From: Diplonema japonicum
Taxonomy: Eukaryota; Euglenozoa; Diplonemea; Diplonemida; Diplonemidae
Reading direction: 5' to 3'
Assembly (NCBI GenBank): GCA_964019335.1
Contig: OZ025668.1
Coordinates: 1-64,000, forward strand
Length of the DNA: 64,000 nt
Below the pieces are notes generated by a model. That model was given only the letters and a program-made list of their open reading frames with translations, was not told the DNA's origin and ran no database searches. The position numbers and the translations under genes were made by a program. Within the stretch, counting starts at the first letter, position 1. Each line of letters starts with the position of its first letter. Shown here in pieces: positions 9,601-22,300 of this stretch.

Positions 9601-12600
9601 AAAGAGACAACAATGGGGTTCGGACTGGCGATAGCCGCTATCTTCCTGATGTCTACAGCAGTCACCTTTGCCACACGTGCCCTGATGTCATCCAGGTCTC
9701 CCGCGATGGCTGCATATGTGCTCTGCTTGTTCGACTCTCTGATAGGTTTTCCATTCTCCGCCTTTACGACCTTCTTTTTTTTCTCAGGCTCTTTCTTTTC
9801 AATTTCCTTTCGCTTGTCTGCTTCCTTCTTTTCCTCCTTCTTCTTCTCCGTGCATTTGTCCTTCACAGGCGTTGACTTCGGCCTCTCGAAAGCTTTCTCC
9901 TTACGATCGTTCTTTGTCGGTGTCTGTTACAATTTGTGCACAATCTACAACATACTGCAACTGTTGGTGTGCTGGGTGTTCTTCGTGCCCTCAAAGTGGA
10001 AGAGCGGGTCCTAGTGAAATGTTGAAATGAGAAGTCATAACATACATAGACTTTGTTGCGGTCACCTTAGAAAGTTGGACTTTCTTTCTGATAGAAACAG
10101 CAGCTGGTACACAAGCGTCATCAGCAAGCATGAAACCATCTGACAACAGCTCCACGTTGTGGCAGCCCAGTACACCTAATGCCTCGTAAACCTAGATAAT
10201 GGTGGTGAACAGAAGTGGAAATACCTCTTTCACGGTAGTATTCTCTTGCACTTTCAAGGCAAGCGATACCCCTTTTGTCAGGCCGACTGAGACATCCATC
10301 GTTAAGCTTCCCTGAAAATAAGTTGTATGTGACAGAAGACAATAAGAAATAAAAACTGAAGACTTCAACGCTGGAAAGCAATTGATATTAAACAACACGT
10401 ACGGTAATCGTGCTCACAGCAACGTCGCCACCAAGCTCGCTCATTTCGATGAGCAGCACAGTTGGCGGTAGTTCGTCCGGCACGTCGGTATCCAACCCAA
10501 TGTGCAGGAGCTGCAAGACGGAAGTCGTTGTCTTGTTTGTTGCCTTGCACGCTGAAGTGAACTCAATGTGGATGTGCTCTTTGCAGTTCGTTGTTAGCTT
10601 GCCAAGTGTCTCCGATCCAAGAAGAATCAGGTCATTCTCTACTCTGATACGCTGCATCTCTTTTACGAATAAGCTCAGGTACGACGCTCCCTCTAAAGCG
10701 ATGTCTAGGTAACCGACGAAGAACTGTTTCTCTTTTGCTCCAGTTCCCTCTGGAATAATCAAAACAGGCCTCTCAAGTATTTGAACTCCTTCCCGCACAT
10801 GCTGCATCTTTGGGCGTAAATCCTGCAGCCCAGATAAAACGGGCTTGTGTACATCGACCACAACTTTCGTCCTGCACTCAGCTTGCATGTCGTGAACCTT
10901 CAGCACTACGTGCCGTTGGCCCGATGTTATCTTTTCGCCACAAGTAAAGCCAATGCAGTTAATGATGTAGCTCATGAGCAAGACGTCGATCCTGGGGGGG
11001 GAGTACGTGCGGAGCTGTACCTTGAGTGATACTTTGTCCACTCGCATCATATCCCCTATCACAAACTCATCGCTGCCGTCGTTAACGACACAGAGCTTCT
11101 TATCGTCCCCTATCACATAGCACCCATTCCATGTCCCTCTGTTTGTGATATCAGGATATTTCTTCTTGCAATAAGCAGCTCTCGCTGCTTGCTGCTGCTG
11201 AGGGCTCATGAAGACCAAAGTGTCACCTTTCACTGCGCCACTGTGTATCTCGGCAGCAACGAACCCGCCATCGAAAAACAGCACATCAGGGCTATTCAGA
11301 ACACACCTTCCCTGTGGTGCTATAGGCACTACGTTATTAAGAGGCAACAGAAACGGCGAATAGGGGCGGTATCTGGGCGATAACATCGATACAGTTTTGA
11401 ATACCTTATCTTAGACGAAGCAAGCAGAACCTCTGTCACACTTTTTATTTTGGTGATGCTAATCAGCACCTGTAGTACTACTTTAAGCAATAACATACGG
11501 GATATGCGGAGTAGCTAACACCTCCGTCGGACAGTGTAAAAACTAATGTCACAGTGGGTCCTCCCTTTTCTCCATTGACCCTGCAAAATGTGAAGCACCT
11601 GAACAAGGCGTGGATATCTTTTCGCGTCACGGCGGCTTTTCTGGACAGCCGCACCGCAATTCTCGTCTGTCGTTTCGTCAAACTACCCAAGTGCTTCCCC
11701 TCTGCTGATAGCAACTCAAACACCTCGTCGTCCCCTTCATCCTGCTTAACCTTTTTCACCAATTTGAGCTCGCCCTCCTTGACTACAAACCCTAGCACGT
11801 CGCATGCTGCAGCATCAAGCACTTCCCCTGCCACGTACCCCCCCCCAAAGGACTCTATCCCAGTAGTCGAGGCATCTGCTATTTCGAAGCTAGCAATTTT
11901 CGCAGGAAGTGCGCCTTCTTTCATTTCTGTCGTGTATTGGTGCCCGAGATCCATCAAGGGTGCCGTAACCCGCAACTCAATACGGTTGGATAGGTAATCA
12001 TAGTCTGGTCCCACTTCGCGTGCCATCTTATTTATCTCTTCCGCTGTAGCGTCCGCTGGCAACCCTGGTCCAAGCTTCAGTGTAATCTCAACTACACGCC
12101 AGCCCTCGATCAGTGACCATGAGTTGTTAGCGTAGCCCACTGAGCGAAGAAATGCCTGAACCCCTGACAGAGCAGCCTCTCCGTCGCACGAGAGCAGCAA
12201 CCGAAAGGCTACTTGGTCAGTATCCAGGGGAGGAACAGCCCTGACTGCTTGCAGCCTTCGCATCTGCCTGCTTTGCTTGACTGGGGACACGATCGGTTCG
12301 GGGGTTTTTGCTTCGTCGCCTCCGACGGGAACGGTTGGTGATCCCACAAAGTAGCCAAGGAACTTACCCTCATGATAGATACGTGTGCCCGTGTCCTCTT
12401 CCACTCCCATTTGGATGAAGACATCCTCCATTATGGTGAGGTTGTCGCCTAGTGATGCTCCGCTAGTTATGACCACTTTCACCTCACCACCGAAGACAAC
12501 TTCTGTGTCAGGATCATTGATCACTGCGTCTGGGAATAGGGCAACAATCTTTGCATGAGGCTGGATGACGCATTTCCGCAAATGTGCTGGTACGGCTCGT

Positions 12601-15284
12601 GAACAAGTTGCACGATAACATATCTTGGGATGAGGCAAGTTAACCTCAGTCGGGGTATTCCTTCCTGTGACTGTTATCAGCAATGATGCTATGCACATGT
12701 ACCCGCGCACGTCAGTAACTGTCACAACTGCTTCTTTTTCCTCCTCGACCGGCCTCAAGAACCTATTCTGGTATCGTATCCTAGCAAGCAAGCGGTTCAA
12801 AAGATCCTTGTGCACACGTGATACCAACTTCAACTTTATGCTCGAAGACTGCTGTGGAGCAACCTCGGCATCCCTAGAGGGTGTCATGTAGCCTTCGACC
12901 TCCAAGACCTTCTTGTTCTCGAAGGTCACTGCAGCCAAGTGCCTTTCGTTGGGAAAGCGGAGGATGTCGATCTTCTCATCGTCGTAAAGGATATTCTTAA
13001 ACACGAATTGGTCCTCCAACACACCCATTGTAATACTAAACCCCAATACGGTTCCTTCCTCAAAGTAGTCGGAGGAGCCCCATGTCTGCGTTGGGGGACA
13101 AAACATTTTTAGTGAACTGAATAGCGCCTTCCCCTCTGGCTCTAGACCTTCATGGAAATAGAGAGGGACCGGCTCATTGGGACACACTCGCACAAATGGC
13201 CACATAACAGGTACCGCAGTGTTAAATCTTAACACCTTTCTACATGATGAGTGCTCTGGAGTTATGATTGGCCGGCTATATGTCGCAGCGAAGCACGTAT
13301 ACATCATATCAGCTACTATTTCAAAGTTCCGCTCGAGAGCCCTTTTTGCAGGCATGCCCTCTTCATGAGGGGCGCGCAGCTTGCAAACAAACTGCGTACT
13401 CCGTAAAATGTGGCTGAGCACATCCGGAGTGTAGCACCCCGTAATTAGGTTGATAACCAACAACTGACCATCCCACATGACATCCTCGCAGTATTGCTGA
13501 ACAGACTCGTGTACGATAACTTTCTCATCGATATCTTCGCTGGAAGGCCCAGTCATACGGACTGTGATTCTACCATGTGTTGCAGTGCCTAGATCAGACA
13601 GTACTTCGTACGGATCAGGAAAGACCGGCTTGGAGCATACGCTCAAGGGCAGCGAGAAATGTGGGAATGCTGCCTTCATGTGGGCAGGCTCACTAAATAA
13701 AGCTAAAGCTGCATTGAAGGCTGCATCCGAAAGCTCCAAAGTAGTACCGATCTGATCCTTCGCGTACAAATACTCGTCTGGGAAGTTCATAGGCACCACG
13801 TTCACTTCAGCCTGTTGAGCCACAGACGTAGGTTTGTCAGACAAGTAGAAGACTGCCTGCCCCGCACCAACAGTGATATTCACTTCTGCGCTGGTAGCAT
13901 GCAAGGCCTGAATTACACGTGTGATAGCATGTGACAACTTCTCACGCTCCATCATCAATATCTTGTGAATCTTACACCAATCTTGTAATCCAAAGATATC
14001 AGCATCCCGTCTCTTCATAAAAAGCTTTCGCTGTTCTTCTTCTTTTTTGCTCAAGCGGCTCCTCTCTTTGTTTCGGTGTTCCTCTCTCCTTGCTAACTCT
14101 ATTCGTGCTTTTTCCTTTGCCCATTCAGCTTCTCGCTCGGCCTGTTGTTCAGCGTTGAGCTTTCGCTGGGCTTCTGCTTCTTCTTCTCTTAGCCTCGTTT
14201 CCTCTTTTGCAACTGCTACCTTATAAGCCTGATTCGACTCCGTCACAAGTGCACTGTATTGGGAGTCTTCTTTCTTAACAAGTCCATCCCGTGCACTGGA
14301 CTCTCTGAGGGAAAGAAGTACACGATGGGCTTCTTCCACTTCGACTCTGCGGCGCATTGCACGCATAGCTGCTGCCCATTCAAGTCTTTCAGCCGCCTTG
14401 CAAAGTGATCGACTGCCCAATTCTGCTATCTTGGTGCATTGTCTCGCAGCATGTTCACTGCTCATTTGAAGCTTCACTGTCGCATTGTTGCAAGACGCAA
14501 CGACTTCGCACCGTTTTAGGTGCTCGCAGGTAGAGAGCATCCTGCGCTGCAATTTCTTTTCTCTCTTGATGGATGCAACTAGCTCTCTGAACTGCAAGGC
14601 GCCCTTCTCTTTCTGAAAAACTGATATTGCTACTTTTCTGCTTGCAGCCTGCTCCTTAAACAATGATTCCCTTAGTGACGTCTCGCACACAAACAACAGA
14701 GCTATCCTCTCCACAGCTATCTGTCGTGTTGTTCTCTCTGCTTTTGATGTCGCTCTTGACAGTTGCACCTGTCGTTTTATTTCCATTGTCCTAACGTTGT
14801 CAGACACTGCTGCAGACAACTGTGAGGCAACACCTCCCATCCGAAGGGATACGATACGGCCATTCGACCGGAGGGCACCGTGAAGGTATGCAGCGGAGGA
14901 GCTTGTGAGGTGGCAGGTGCTCAGATCGAGGCTCGTGAGATTAGGGTGTGTTGAGATGAGGGCTGAAAGCGCCACAGTGTCAGCAGGTGCAATGTTATCA
15001 ATTTGTAGGTGTGTGATGGCATCACTGCAGGCAGCAAGATACTGTGGCTTATAGCGCTTCTCCATCTGCGTCTGAAGTGCCTCATCGAGATCCGAAGGTG
15101 CCTGCTTCGAACCCGACGCCTTCATTCTGAATAATGCCCCAGCCGCTGCGCTACATATCGTATGGCTCCTTACCTTCTGCGCCTTCAAGCTCGGAAGCTG
15201 ATTGACCAAAGTTCCGATGAAGTTTCTCTTGCACTTCCGTCGGGATTTCACCCGAGGCGGTCCTTGAGGACACAAGGTGTCCAT
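6693..15284 (-). CDS. Giant LRR / cadherin-like / ubiquitin-like / dynein-stalk-like protein
   Basis: Ten exons give about 2,220 residues. Introns: 11470-11498, 11373-11404, 10312-10402, 10192-10224, 10011-10045, 9924-9955, 7782-9389, 7562-7592 and 7230-7267; all phases agree. Order: an LRR-type patch (about 95-175), a basic coiled coil (about 190-470), cadherin/Calx-like repeats (about 480-1600) with motifs such as NDPDTEVVFGGEVKVVI and NSPDVLFFDGGFVAAEI, a ubiquitin-like fold (about 1605-1680), a Lys-rich linker, two modules resembling the dynein microtubule-binding stalk (PNPIVVSLMEHVMLALGL...; LVVPLAAMQAALG...INPSTFVKLLID), and a very acidic tail ending FDDEY. I infer a cytoskeletal, possibly flagellar, scaffold. 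The start is the first ATG after a TTATTTCAG acceptor; the ATG at 15125, right after TTATTCAG, is an alternative. The 1.6-kb intron holds an inverted-repeat element. Confidence 0.75.
7799..9388. mobile_element. Inverted-repeat element filling an intron
   Basis: The ends 7799-7832 and 9355-9387 are inverted copies of each other sharing CACCTCTCCGCTATTTGTCA, with only a few differences. They sit within about 2 and 17 nt of the two splice sites of intron 7782-9389, so nearly the whole intron is the element. Near the ends there are AT-rich stretches, including a direct repeat of AATAAAATTTTGAATAAGA (about 7912 and 9079). The middle (about 8050-8900) is GC-richer with broken frames on both strands. 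No transposase is recognised. A non-autonomous DNA transposon (MITE-like) or a decayed gene-carrying element is likely. Confidence 0.7.
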
Positions 15285-15419
15285 GTAGTTCGACGGAGGT
15301 CACCTTGATGTAATATAAAGTGTTCTTTGAGTGCTGAAATAACAAGCCCTAACCCGCTACACTTAACTCAGAAAAATAAAAGGAATTGATGCTGTGTGTT
15401 TTCACAACATTAATCAGAA

Positions 15420-16311
15420 TCACTGAGCCGTGGCCTGCCTTGCCCACACCTTCTCGTTCTGCGCCTTGCCAATCGCCTCCTATTGCCAAGTGAACATTAG
15501 TATCCTATGACATACCTGTCGTGCAAAATTCTCCTGTTGCTCTTTCAAACACTGTGAGCGAGCCTGATGTCTCTCTGTTCGGTGGTAAGATATTTTAACC
15601 TTATTCCATACCATTAACCTCGCGGAGGTAAGCGGAAAAGTCAGAAACCGGTGCTGTTTCTGCTGGTGTTGTAGGTGTGGCAACTGGCTGCTCCTCGCTG
15701 GTGGCCTGCTTCGGGAGATCTTCATTAGAGTAAGCTGACTGCATTGACATCTCAGTTTCAAACGGCAGCTTCTGGGCTGCAGCTTCACCGACGACCTGCT
15801 GATCCATCTGGTGTGTTTGCTGGTGGGCAGGATCCACCTGGTGTCCATGTTGGTGGTCCACCACCTGTGCCTGCATGGTCTGGTGCTGGTGCTGGTGCTG
15901 GTGCTGGTGCTGGTGCTGGTGCTGGTGCTGGTGTTGGTGTTGGTGTTGGTGCTGGTGCTGGTGCTGGTAAGCGGGGTCTACTTGGTGCACCTGCTGGTGC
16001 GTTGGGTCCGCCTGAAGGACCTGAGCATGCGGGTCAACCTGCGGAGTCTGTTCCACTGGCTGCTCACCGTGAACTTGCTGCTCAGTATAAGCTTGTTGCT
16101 GAGTGTACTGCTGGTCATAATAGCCTTGTTGGCCATCGTAATATCCCTGCTCGCCGTGAGCCTGCTGGTGCTGAGGGTGTGCTTGTTGGTGCTGATAGGT
16201 CTGTTGCTCGGCAGTCTGCTCATATGCACCGGCGGCAAACCCTGCGGCTGCTCCAAATGGGTTGGCACCGTCATTCTGCCCAGCGAACGGGTCTTGTTCT
16301 TCTGTCATCAT
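15420..16311 (-). CDS. DPF/NPF His-Gln-rich protein, clathrin light chain candidate
   Basis: Three exons give 272 residues; introns 15575-15611 and 15480-15515 splice in frame. The N-terminus has DPF (7-9) and NPF (17-19), short motifs that bind AP-2 appendage and EH domains in endocytosis. The middle is Gln/His-rich, including an almost pure HQ dipeptide run (plus-strand about 15880-15970). The C-terminus (about 215-272) is a charged helix, SAYLREVNERHQARSQ... EAIGKAQNEKVWARQ. A short acidic/Gln-rich leader plus a helical C-terminus suggests clathrin light chain or another endocytic adaptor, by analogy only. Confidence 0.7.
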
Positions 16312-16386
16312 CCCTGCTGCCTGTCGAGAGTTTCAATGATAAAGGGTGTTGAACACTTAATACTAACAGAATGTGTAAATGACTAA

Positions 16387-19300
16387 CTAAAACTTAACAA
16401 TAAAAGAATTATTGGGCCCCGTGTTCGGGCACAACACGCTCCCCGCGGCAGACGGGACAACTACCTCCGACGGCAGCTGTGGAGAAAGCCCCCCGTCGAA
16501 GGCCTGCATGACATCCTGACATGTTAACTTATGTGTCACCTTTGCAGGATCAAAAGAAAAGAATGTGACATCTCCTTCACACATACAGCCTTCTGGTGTT
16601 CGCGTCGTCGCATAGCACCTCGCATGTGCTGCTCGAGGTGTGATGACACCATGAGTGCTCCCTCCGAACAAGGGGACAGCTCCCCATGACTCACCCCACT
16701 TCCGCTGCTTCTTGTAATCTTTACCCCATGAAGACACCGCACACCTAAACCCATTGTGCCAACACTCGCAGAGAGGACGCTCGCACATGCGAGGGTCGCG
16801 CGTCCGAGAGACATAACTTAGACACTGGCCATAACCCTGAATGTTGATACAAAACAAACGCACGCATACCTCATCAGGAACTGCACAGTTCTGAACTGCG
16901 GAAGAAACAAGAGGAGCACTTGGGTAAGTTGGTACCATTGTCCTCTCAGCAATGGCCTTTAACTCTGTCGCCAGGATAGAACCGTCCCACTGCGCATGGT
17001 GCTAACATGTTATGTATACATACCAAATACGCTTCCTTCACGCCCCCGACCAAGTACATAGTGCTGTTAGAAGACTCGTTGTGGTCCTTGCCAACGAAGT
17101 TCTCGTATCGAATCGCGTGTTGCGGAAGGATGACTAGCGATGTATGCGTGTGCACATGATCAATGAAGAGTTTTGCGTTCCCTTGTGGCATCACACCGTG
17201 CTTCTTCTTGCCACTATCAGGCTTATGGATCACACCCACATGGTGCCAAAAGCCGTCGACTGGTATGTTCGGGCCTGACGAAAACACACGTTCCCACACA
17301 GCCCAGCTCTGTGTTGCTAGTGCACAACCCCCCACGGCATTATCGGGGTAAGGACACCTTTCAGATTGTACTGCATACGTGCCGCAGTCGCCACCCCCAG
17401 CGCAGCCACATATGCCAACACCACTGTCGCACTTCACGGCTTTACAATCAGCTGCAGTCAGGTCGCCTGCTTCTGATAATATGTTGAAGAAGTATGCGCC
17501 ACCATCCCTTCCCGCAGCCTCGTACGAAGGTGTGTTCGCAAGGGAAATGTATCGAAAACCTTTTGTCACAGCACGCGCTATGTTATCAGCAAGATTGCCA
17601 CCCACAGTCCCATACTCTCTTCCCGCGATACTGTCAAAGTACGAAGCGTTGCTGTAGCAGCCCCTAAACATCAGATACTCACTCTCAACCATTATGTTGT
17701 GGATCTCCTCTGAGCCTGTTGCGTGAGGCAACTGTCCCAACTCTGGATTCCCAATGTCTGAAATCGTTTTCTCGGGAGGTGCGTACTCCTGCACTTGGTA
17801 AACAACTGAACCTGTTGTTTTATAGAATCCTAGCACCACACGAAAGTCTGTTGGGGCGTGGGCATAATCTAATATCTTTGCATCTGCAAAAGGGCTCTCA
17901 GTCAGCCTTACCCACACAGACAGGCTGAGACCTCTGCCGCCAAAGGTTACAGGACTAATTACCCCAACCCCACCTGGCTTGTAGTCTATGTAATTCCCAG
18001 CGAACCAACTTCCGCAGTCTGCTTCTTGTGTTGCCGAAAAGGTTGCGGTTGGTGTGGGTGTGTTGTCTACCTGACTGTAGTTGAAGACTTCATCATGTCG
18101 GGACGGGTCAGGCGGCGTGCTGTGGATCGGGCACCCAACAGTGATTTCTACTAAGGCATCCAAAGCACCACTTGTTTTCATGTTATGACATCTTGCAAGC
18201 AACGATATCTCTCCAGCTTCCAGAGGTCCGTTCCATGTTGTCAGCCTTCCATTCGCAAGAACAGCATCCTCGACGGTGATCCGCGATGACGCTGATGTGG
18301 AGTTTGCATTGTTGACAGTGACGCGTTTGAATCCGATCCAACCATCGCTGCACCTCCGCTCTGTACAGTAGTCGTCGATGAGGTCCACACGAATCCTTCT
18401 CCCCGACAAGGCAGACATCTCCCAAGCAGTGAAAACCAGTACCTCTTGCCCTGTCTCGTTCATACCGTAGGCCGATCTTGTCTTTGCCGCGACGTATCGC
18501 CCATGCTGGATGTCATACAGGCCGACGCCTGCAAAGCCTGTTCCTGACACGTCGGACATCCCAAGAATGTCAGCACCGGTGCCTGGAGTTCCGAACACAG
18601 TTACTGTGATAGAGCTACTTGAAGTGGGGATGTACCAGGGAGACATCAGAATAGATGTACTGTGGACAATATTGATCTCTGCAGCAACCACGCAGTGCCC
18701 ACCCCCCCCACACTGCGTGGCGGACTCCTTCCATGTTCCATTTGCGTTGATGGAAAAAGATAACAGGTCGTAGCTAACATAGTCGTACTTCTGCGGTGTG
18801 CCGATCGACGGATCTGCTTCAAACCGTACGCGGTACCGAAGCCCCGTCTTGAAGTACTTGTTTGTGCGTAGCGCCGACCCACTCCATTCACCTAATGCCA
18901 GACCGTAGCCGCCCTCTGCTGGGAAAGCCCATGCAACTAATGTACCTGGACCGCACCCATAGCCCCCGAACGAAAGTATGGGTTGGTCCCCGCTTGGCAC
19001 CGTGTTGACTGTGATGTAGCCTTCAAAGACCGAGGTTCCTGTAGGCATCGCTGACACATACCCAACACTTGCTACAGGCTTGTCTGCTATTTTCATTCCC
19101 ACACAGAGAGTAGTGCACCCCAGTGCGCGGGAAACACCTTCGTGGTCGTTAAGAGTATCCAGACCGTTTACTGCGGCTTCTACTACGTTTTTTCTTCTTT
19201 TCTCGATGTCCCATAATACCACATCTCGTATGTTTCCAGTAAAGTTCCCCAAACTAGCGTTGACGCTACCGCCTACAAAACAGTCCCCTCGAGGCACACG

Positions 19301-22300
19301 GGCAGGGTGCTGCACAAAGACACCTCCGAAATACTTACGAGAGAGCATTTCTTCTATCTTCTCCATCCCTTCGTCCGTCAGTGATGTGGTATAAATAAGC
19401 AGCTCTGCTAAATATCCCGTAAAATAATTTCCAGTCTCATCAGCTGTGAGTGACTGATGCCCCAGAACAGTGGGGCCCCTTGCACGAAGTCGTGTAGATG
19501 CACTGGGGGCTCCAGAGATGTTAAGAGAAACGAGAGAGATGGTCTGAGATATAGCCTCGTGCCCGTTAATGCGCAGCACCATCTTGTCCGAGAAGGTAAC
19601 CCTGCAAGAGATGAGTATCCACCCGTCATCACCAGGCGGGTTCCACTCTGCCCACGCTGTCAGTGAAGCACCGCCATTGGTTTCATCTGCAAAACACGTC
19701 ACCTTATCCATCCCCACACGCAGCCCCCACACCGACGACACATCCAGAAGGTGAGGAAGTGCCGCAGCAGCTGTGGGCTTAACAACCGCAAATAACGTAA
19801 GACCCGATCCAACAGCAGTAGGAGGAACACTAAGCTGCATTGATGTCCTCGTTTCGTTAGCACCAAAGTAAACAGAAGCCCATTTTCCATGAGGAGACGA
19901 ATTTAGAACAAAGACAGGCGTTGCAGTGTCGATCGGAGATACCAAGTTGTCCTCAGGAGAGAGATCTTTCCAAGACTCCACCTCATTAGTGACATTGGTA
20001 TAGTTAACAGTGCTCGGCGCTAGCCACACGGTGGGGGACGCGTAGCTATTCATTGCGGCAGTTGAAGAAGCGAACGGCTCTTCAATGGGCTCAAAGTCGT
20101 ACAGTAAAGAGACGACGCCGGAGCTCTTGTGCAGCACAGCTACGTGGTGGTAGTCGCTGTCGGCAGAGAGTGCCTGGAAAGGCACGCTGTACGAAGCATA
20201 AGTACTAGTGGTCCTATCAGGCCAGTTGGAAGGTATGGACCGTGCCACGCTATACCGCAAAGTTGTGGAATTGTAATCTACCACAAGCAAGACTGTGTCA
20301 TCGCCGGCAGCGTTCCCGCACGAAAAAAGCACTTCAGGAAGCACAACCGAAACTTCGAACGTGGGCGAGAAAGTCTCTGTCCTCGTCCCGTTGGCGTCCG
20401 AAGCCTGCGGTGAGCTAATGTTACACACATACGCGGGCACCGACAGCTCACATTGCTTTGGGCCCCACTCCCCAACTTGTGCACACGTCGTCCCTGACAC
20501 ATTACTGTAAATAAACGCGCAATCACCAGTAGCCTGTCTAGGATGCCCGCCACCACATTCCCAGTTCGCATAGTCGCGCTTCCTGTCATTATGTTTCCCG
20601 GTGGCCCTCCCATCCGTTCCTGTCAAGGTCATCGTAGGTGTAAACCACTCCCAACTGGTCTCGTCCACCCACTTGAAGGTGTTTGAAGTTGCATCCACAA
20701 AGGGGTGTGTTTTATTATAAGTATCGCTGTCCTCTCTGTAGGCACCAATCCATCCATCGCTGCCGTTCAGCATCTTCAGTGCAGCTTTGTTCACAGCCTC
20801 CGACCTGATTGTGACGAGGTCCCCACCTCGTTGGGAACAGCCTTGACGTGCAAGTTCCCAATTTGTAGTTTCCCACACAACATAAAGCCCAGTGGCTTCG
20901 CTGCATCCTTGCCACTTACCAGCATCTATATAATAGCACTGCCACATAGGCTGCCACGTACCACCTGTTGTAAAACGCTCGATGCTCAGGGCGTTGCTGG
21001 CCATGAGCGGATTTTTGTACTGGTACAACATGAGACACTTGAAGTTTACCTCTCTGTCGAACTCGAACACAAACGACGCAACCCTTGGGCTGCATCCCAT
21101 GCCGCTGGCGAATTCGCCGCACGAAGTCGTCATGCACGTTAAAGGGTCGCCGTCCGTGACGGAGGAGTTGCTGTGCAGCTTGACTGCGGTAAACGGAAGG
21201 GAGTGTACTGAGAAGCTCGTATTCATCTCGTTCTCCAAGCAATTGTTGTCCTCGTAGAACCTTATTTCACACAGGTCCCATCCCAGTACAACCTCCTGCA
21301 AGTTAGTTATCCTCCACGTGTTTGTCCAGGTCTCAATCTTGAGATTCTCCTTGCGATACCAAGCAGAATATGTTAGGCCTCCGTCACCTCCTAGAGGGGC
21401 AGTGCCCAAGTCGCCGCTACCACTGACACGATGGGCACTTCGGGTTGTAACGGTCTGAACACTGCCTGATATATTGGCGGTAGTAGCTTCGTAGTTGAGA
21501 TCAAGGAGAGATGGGGTGTTCAATAGCTGCACACCCTTGTGCAAGCACTCTTTGAACTCCTCACTAGATCGCACATAGAATGTTGTGATGTTGCTGCACC
21601 CCACACACTCTGGCCCCACTTCACCAACACTGGGTGCCAAATCGTACGAAGTGCAAGAAGAGTAGCACCTACAAGTCCCATTACTTCTGAAGTCTCCATA
21701 CGCAGCATTAATGCCACTACAGTAGTCCCTGCACGCACACACAGTTCCTTCTGTCAAAGCAGTTTCTGAAATGGTACCCTCTGATGAACACGTGGCGTGC
21801 ACAGCCGGTAAAAGCCGGTGAGAAGAACTTCCATTCCCAAATACAGCACCGCCCTCACAGGCCTCTTCAAGTATCTCACATAAACCTGTCAGACCAAAGT
21901 AGTTGATGGCTGCACACGACGGTAACCCTTCGCACCTGTCACGGCAAGTTCCGAGCCCCATTCTTACATTTGCATAAAAAGAAGTAGCAACCGTTGCGTT
22001 ATCGCAGGCAGAATCACTGCTGATGACGGCCCACGGTCTTCTGTTGAAGATCATCTCTGGGCACGGAGAACAGTAATCACCTGAAGATCCGCACGTTTCT
22101 ATTGAGGTCCGCGTAGCTGTCTCGTCACTCTCGCATGCGCACACCCTCAGCGTGTCATTGACACCGCGCCCCACAGGTCGTGAGCCACATGTGTTTCCTT
22201 TGCCGAATGTGGTTGTCTGCCCAAGTCTTCCCCACACACAGCCATCGCCGTTGTTTGCATTAGTAAGTGAAGTGTAGTACATGCCGAGGCGCTGCATGGC

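Noticed and set aside
15155-15200. Intron GTAAGG...TTATTCAG near the start of the giant dynein-stalk-like gene
   Set aside because: Joining the flanks gives stops or needs a frame with no ATG; I kept the uninterrupted frame and noted the alternative start at 15125.
17002-17023. A 22-nt intron in the giant lectin gene
   Set aside because: A 34-nt intron using the next CAG (16990-17023) keeps the same frame, has the usual length and restores a better LamG-like motif.
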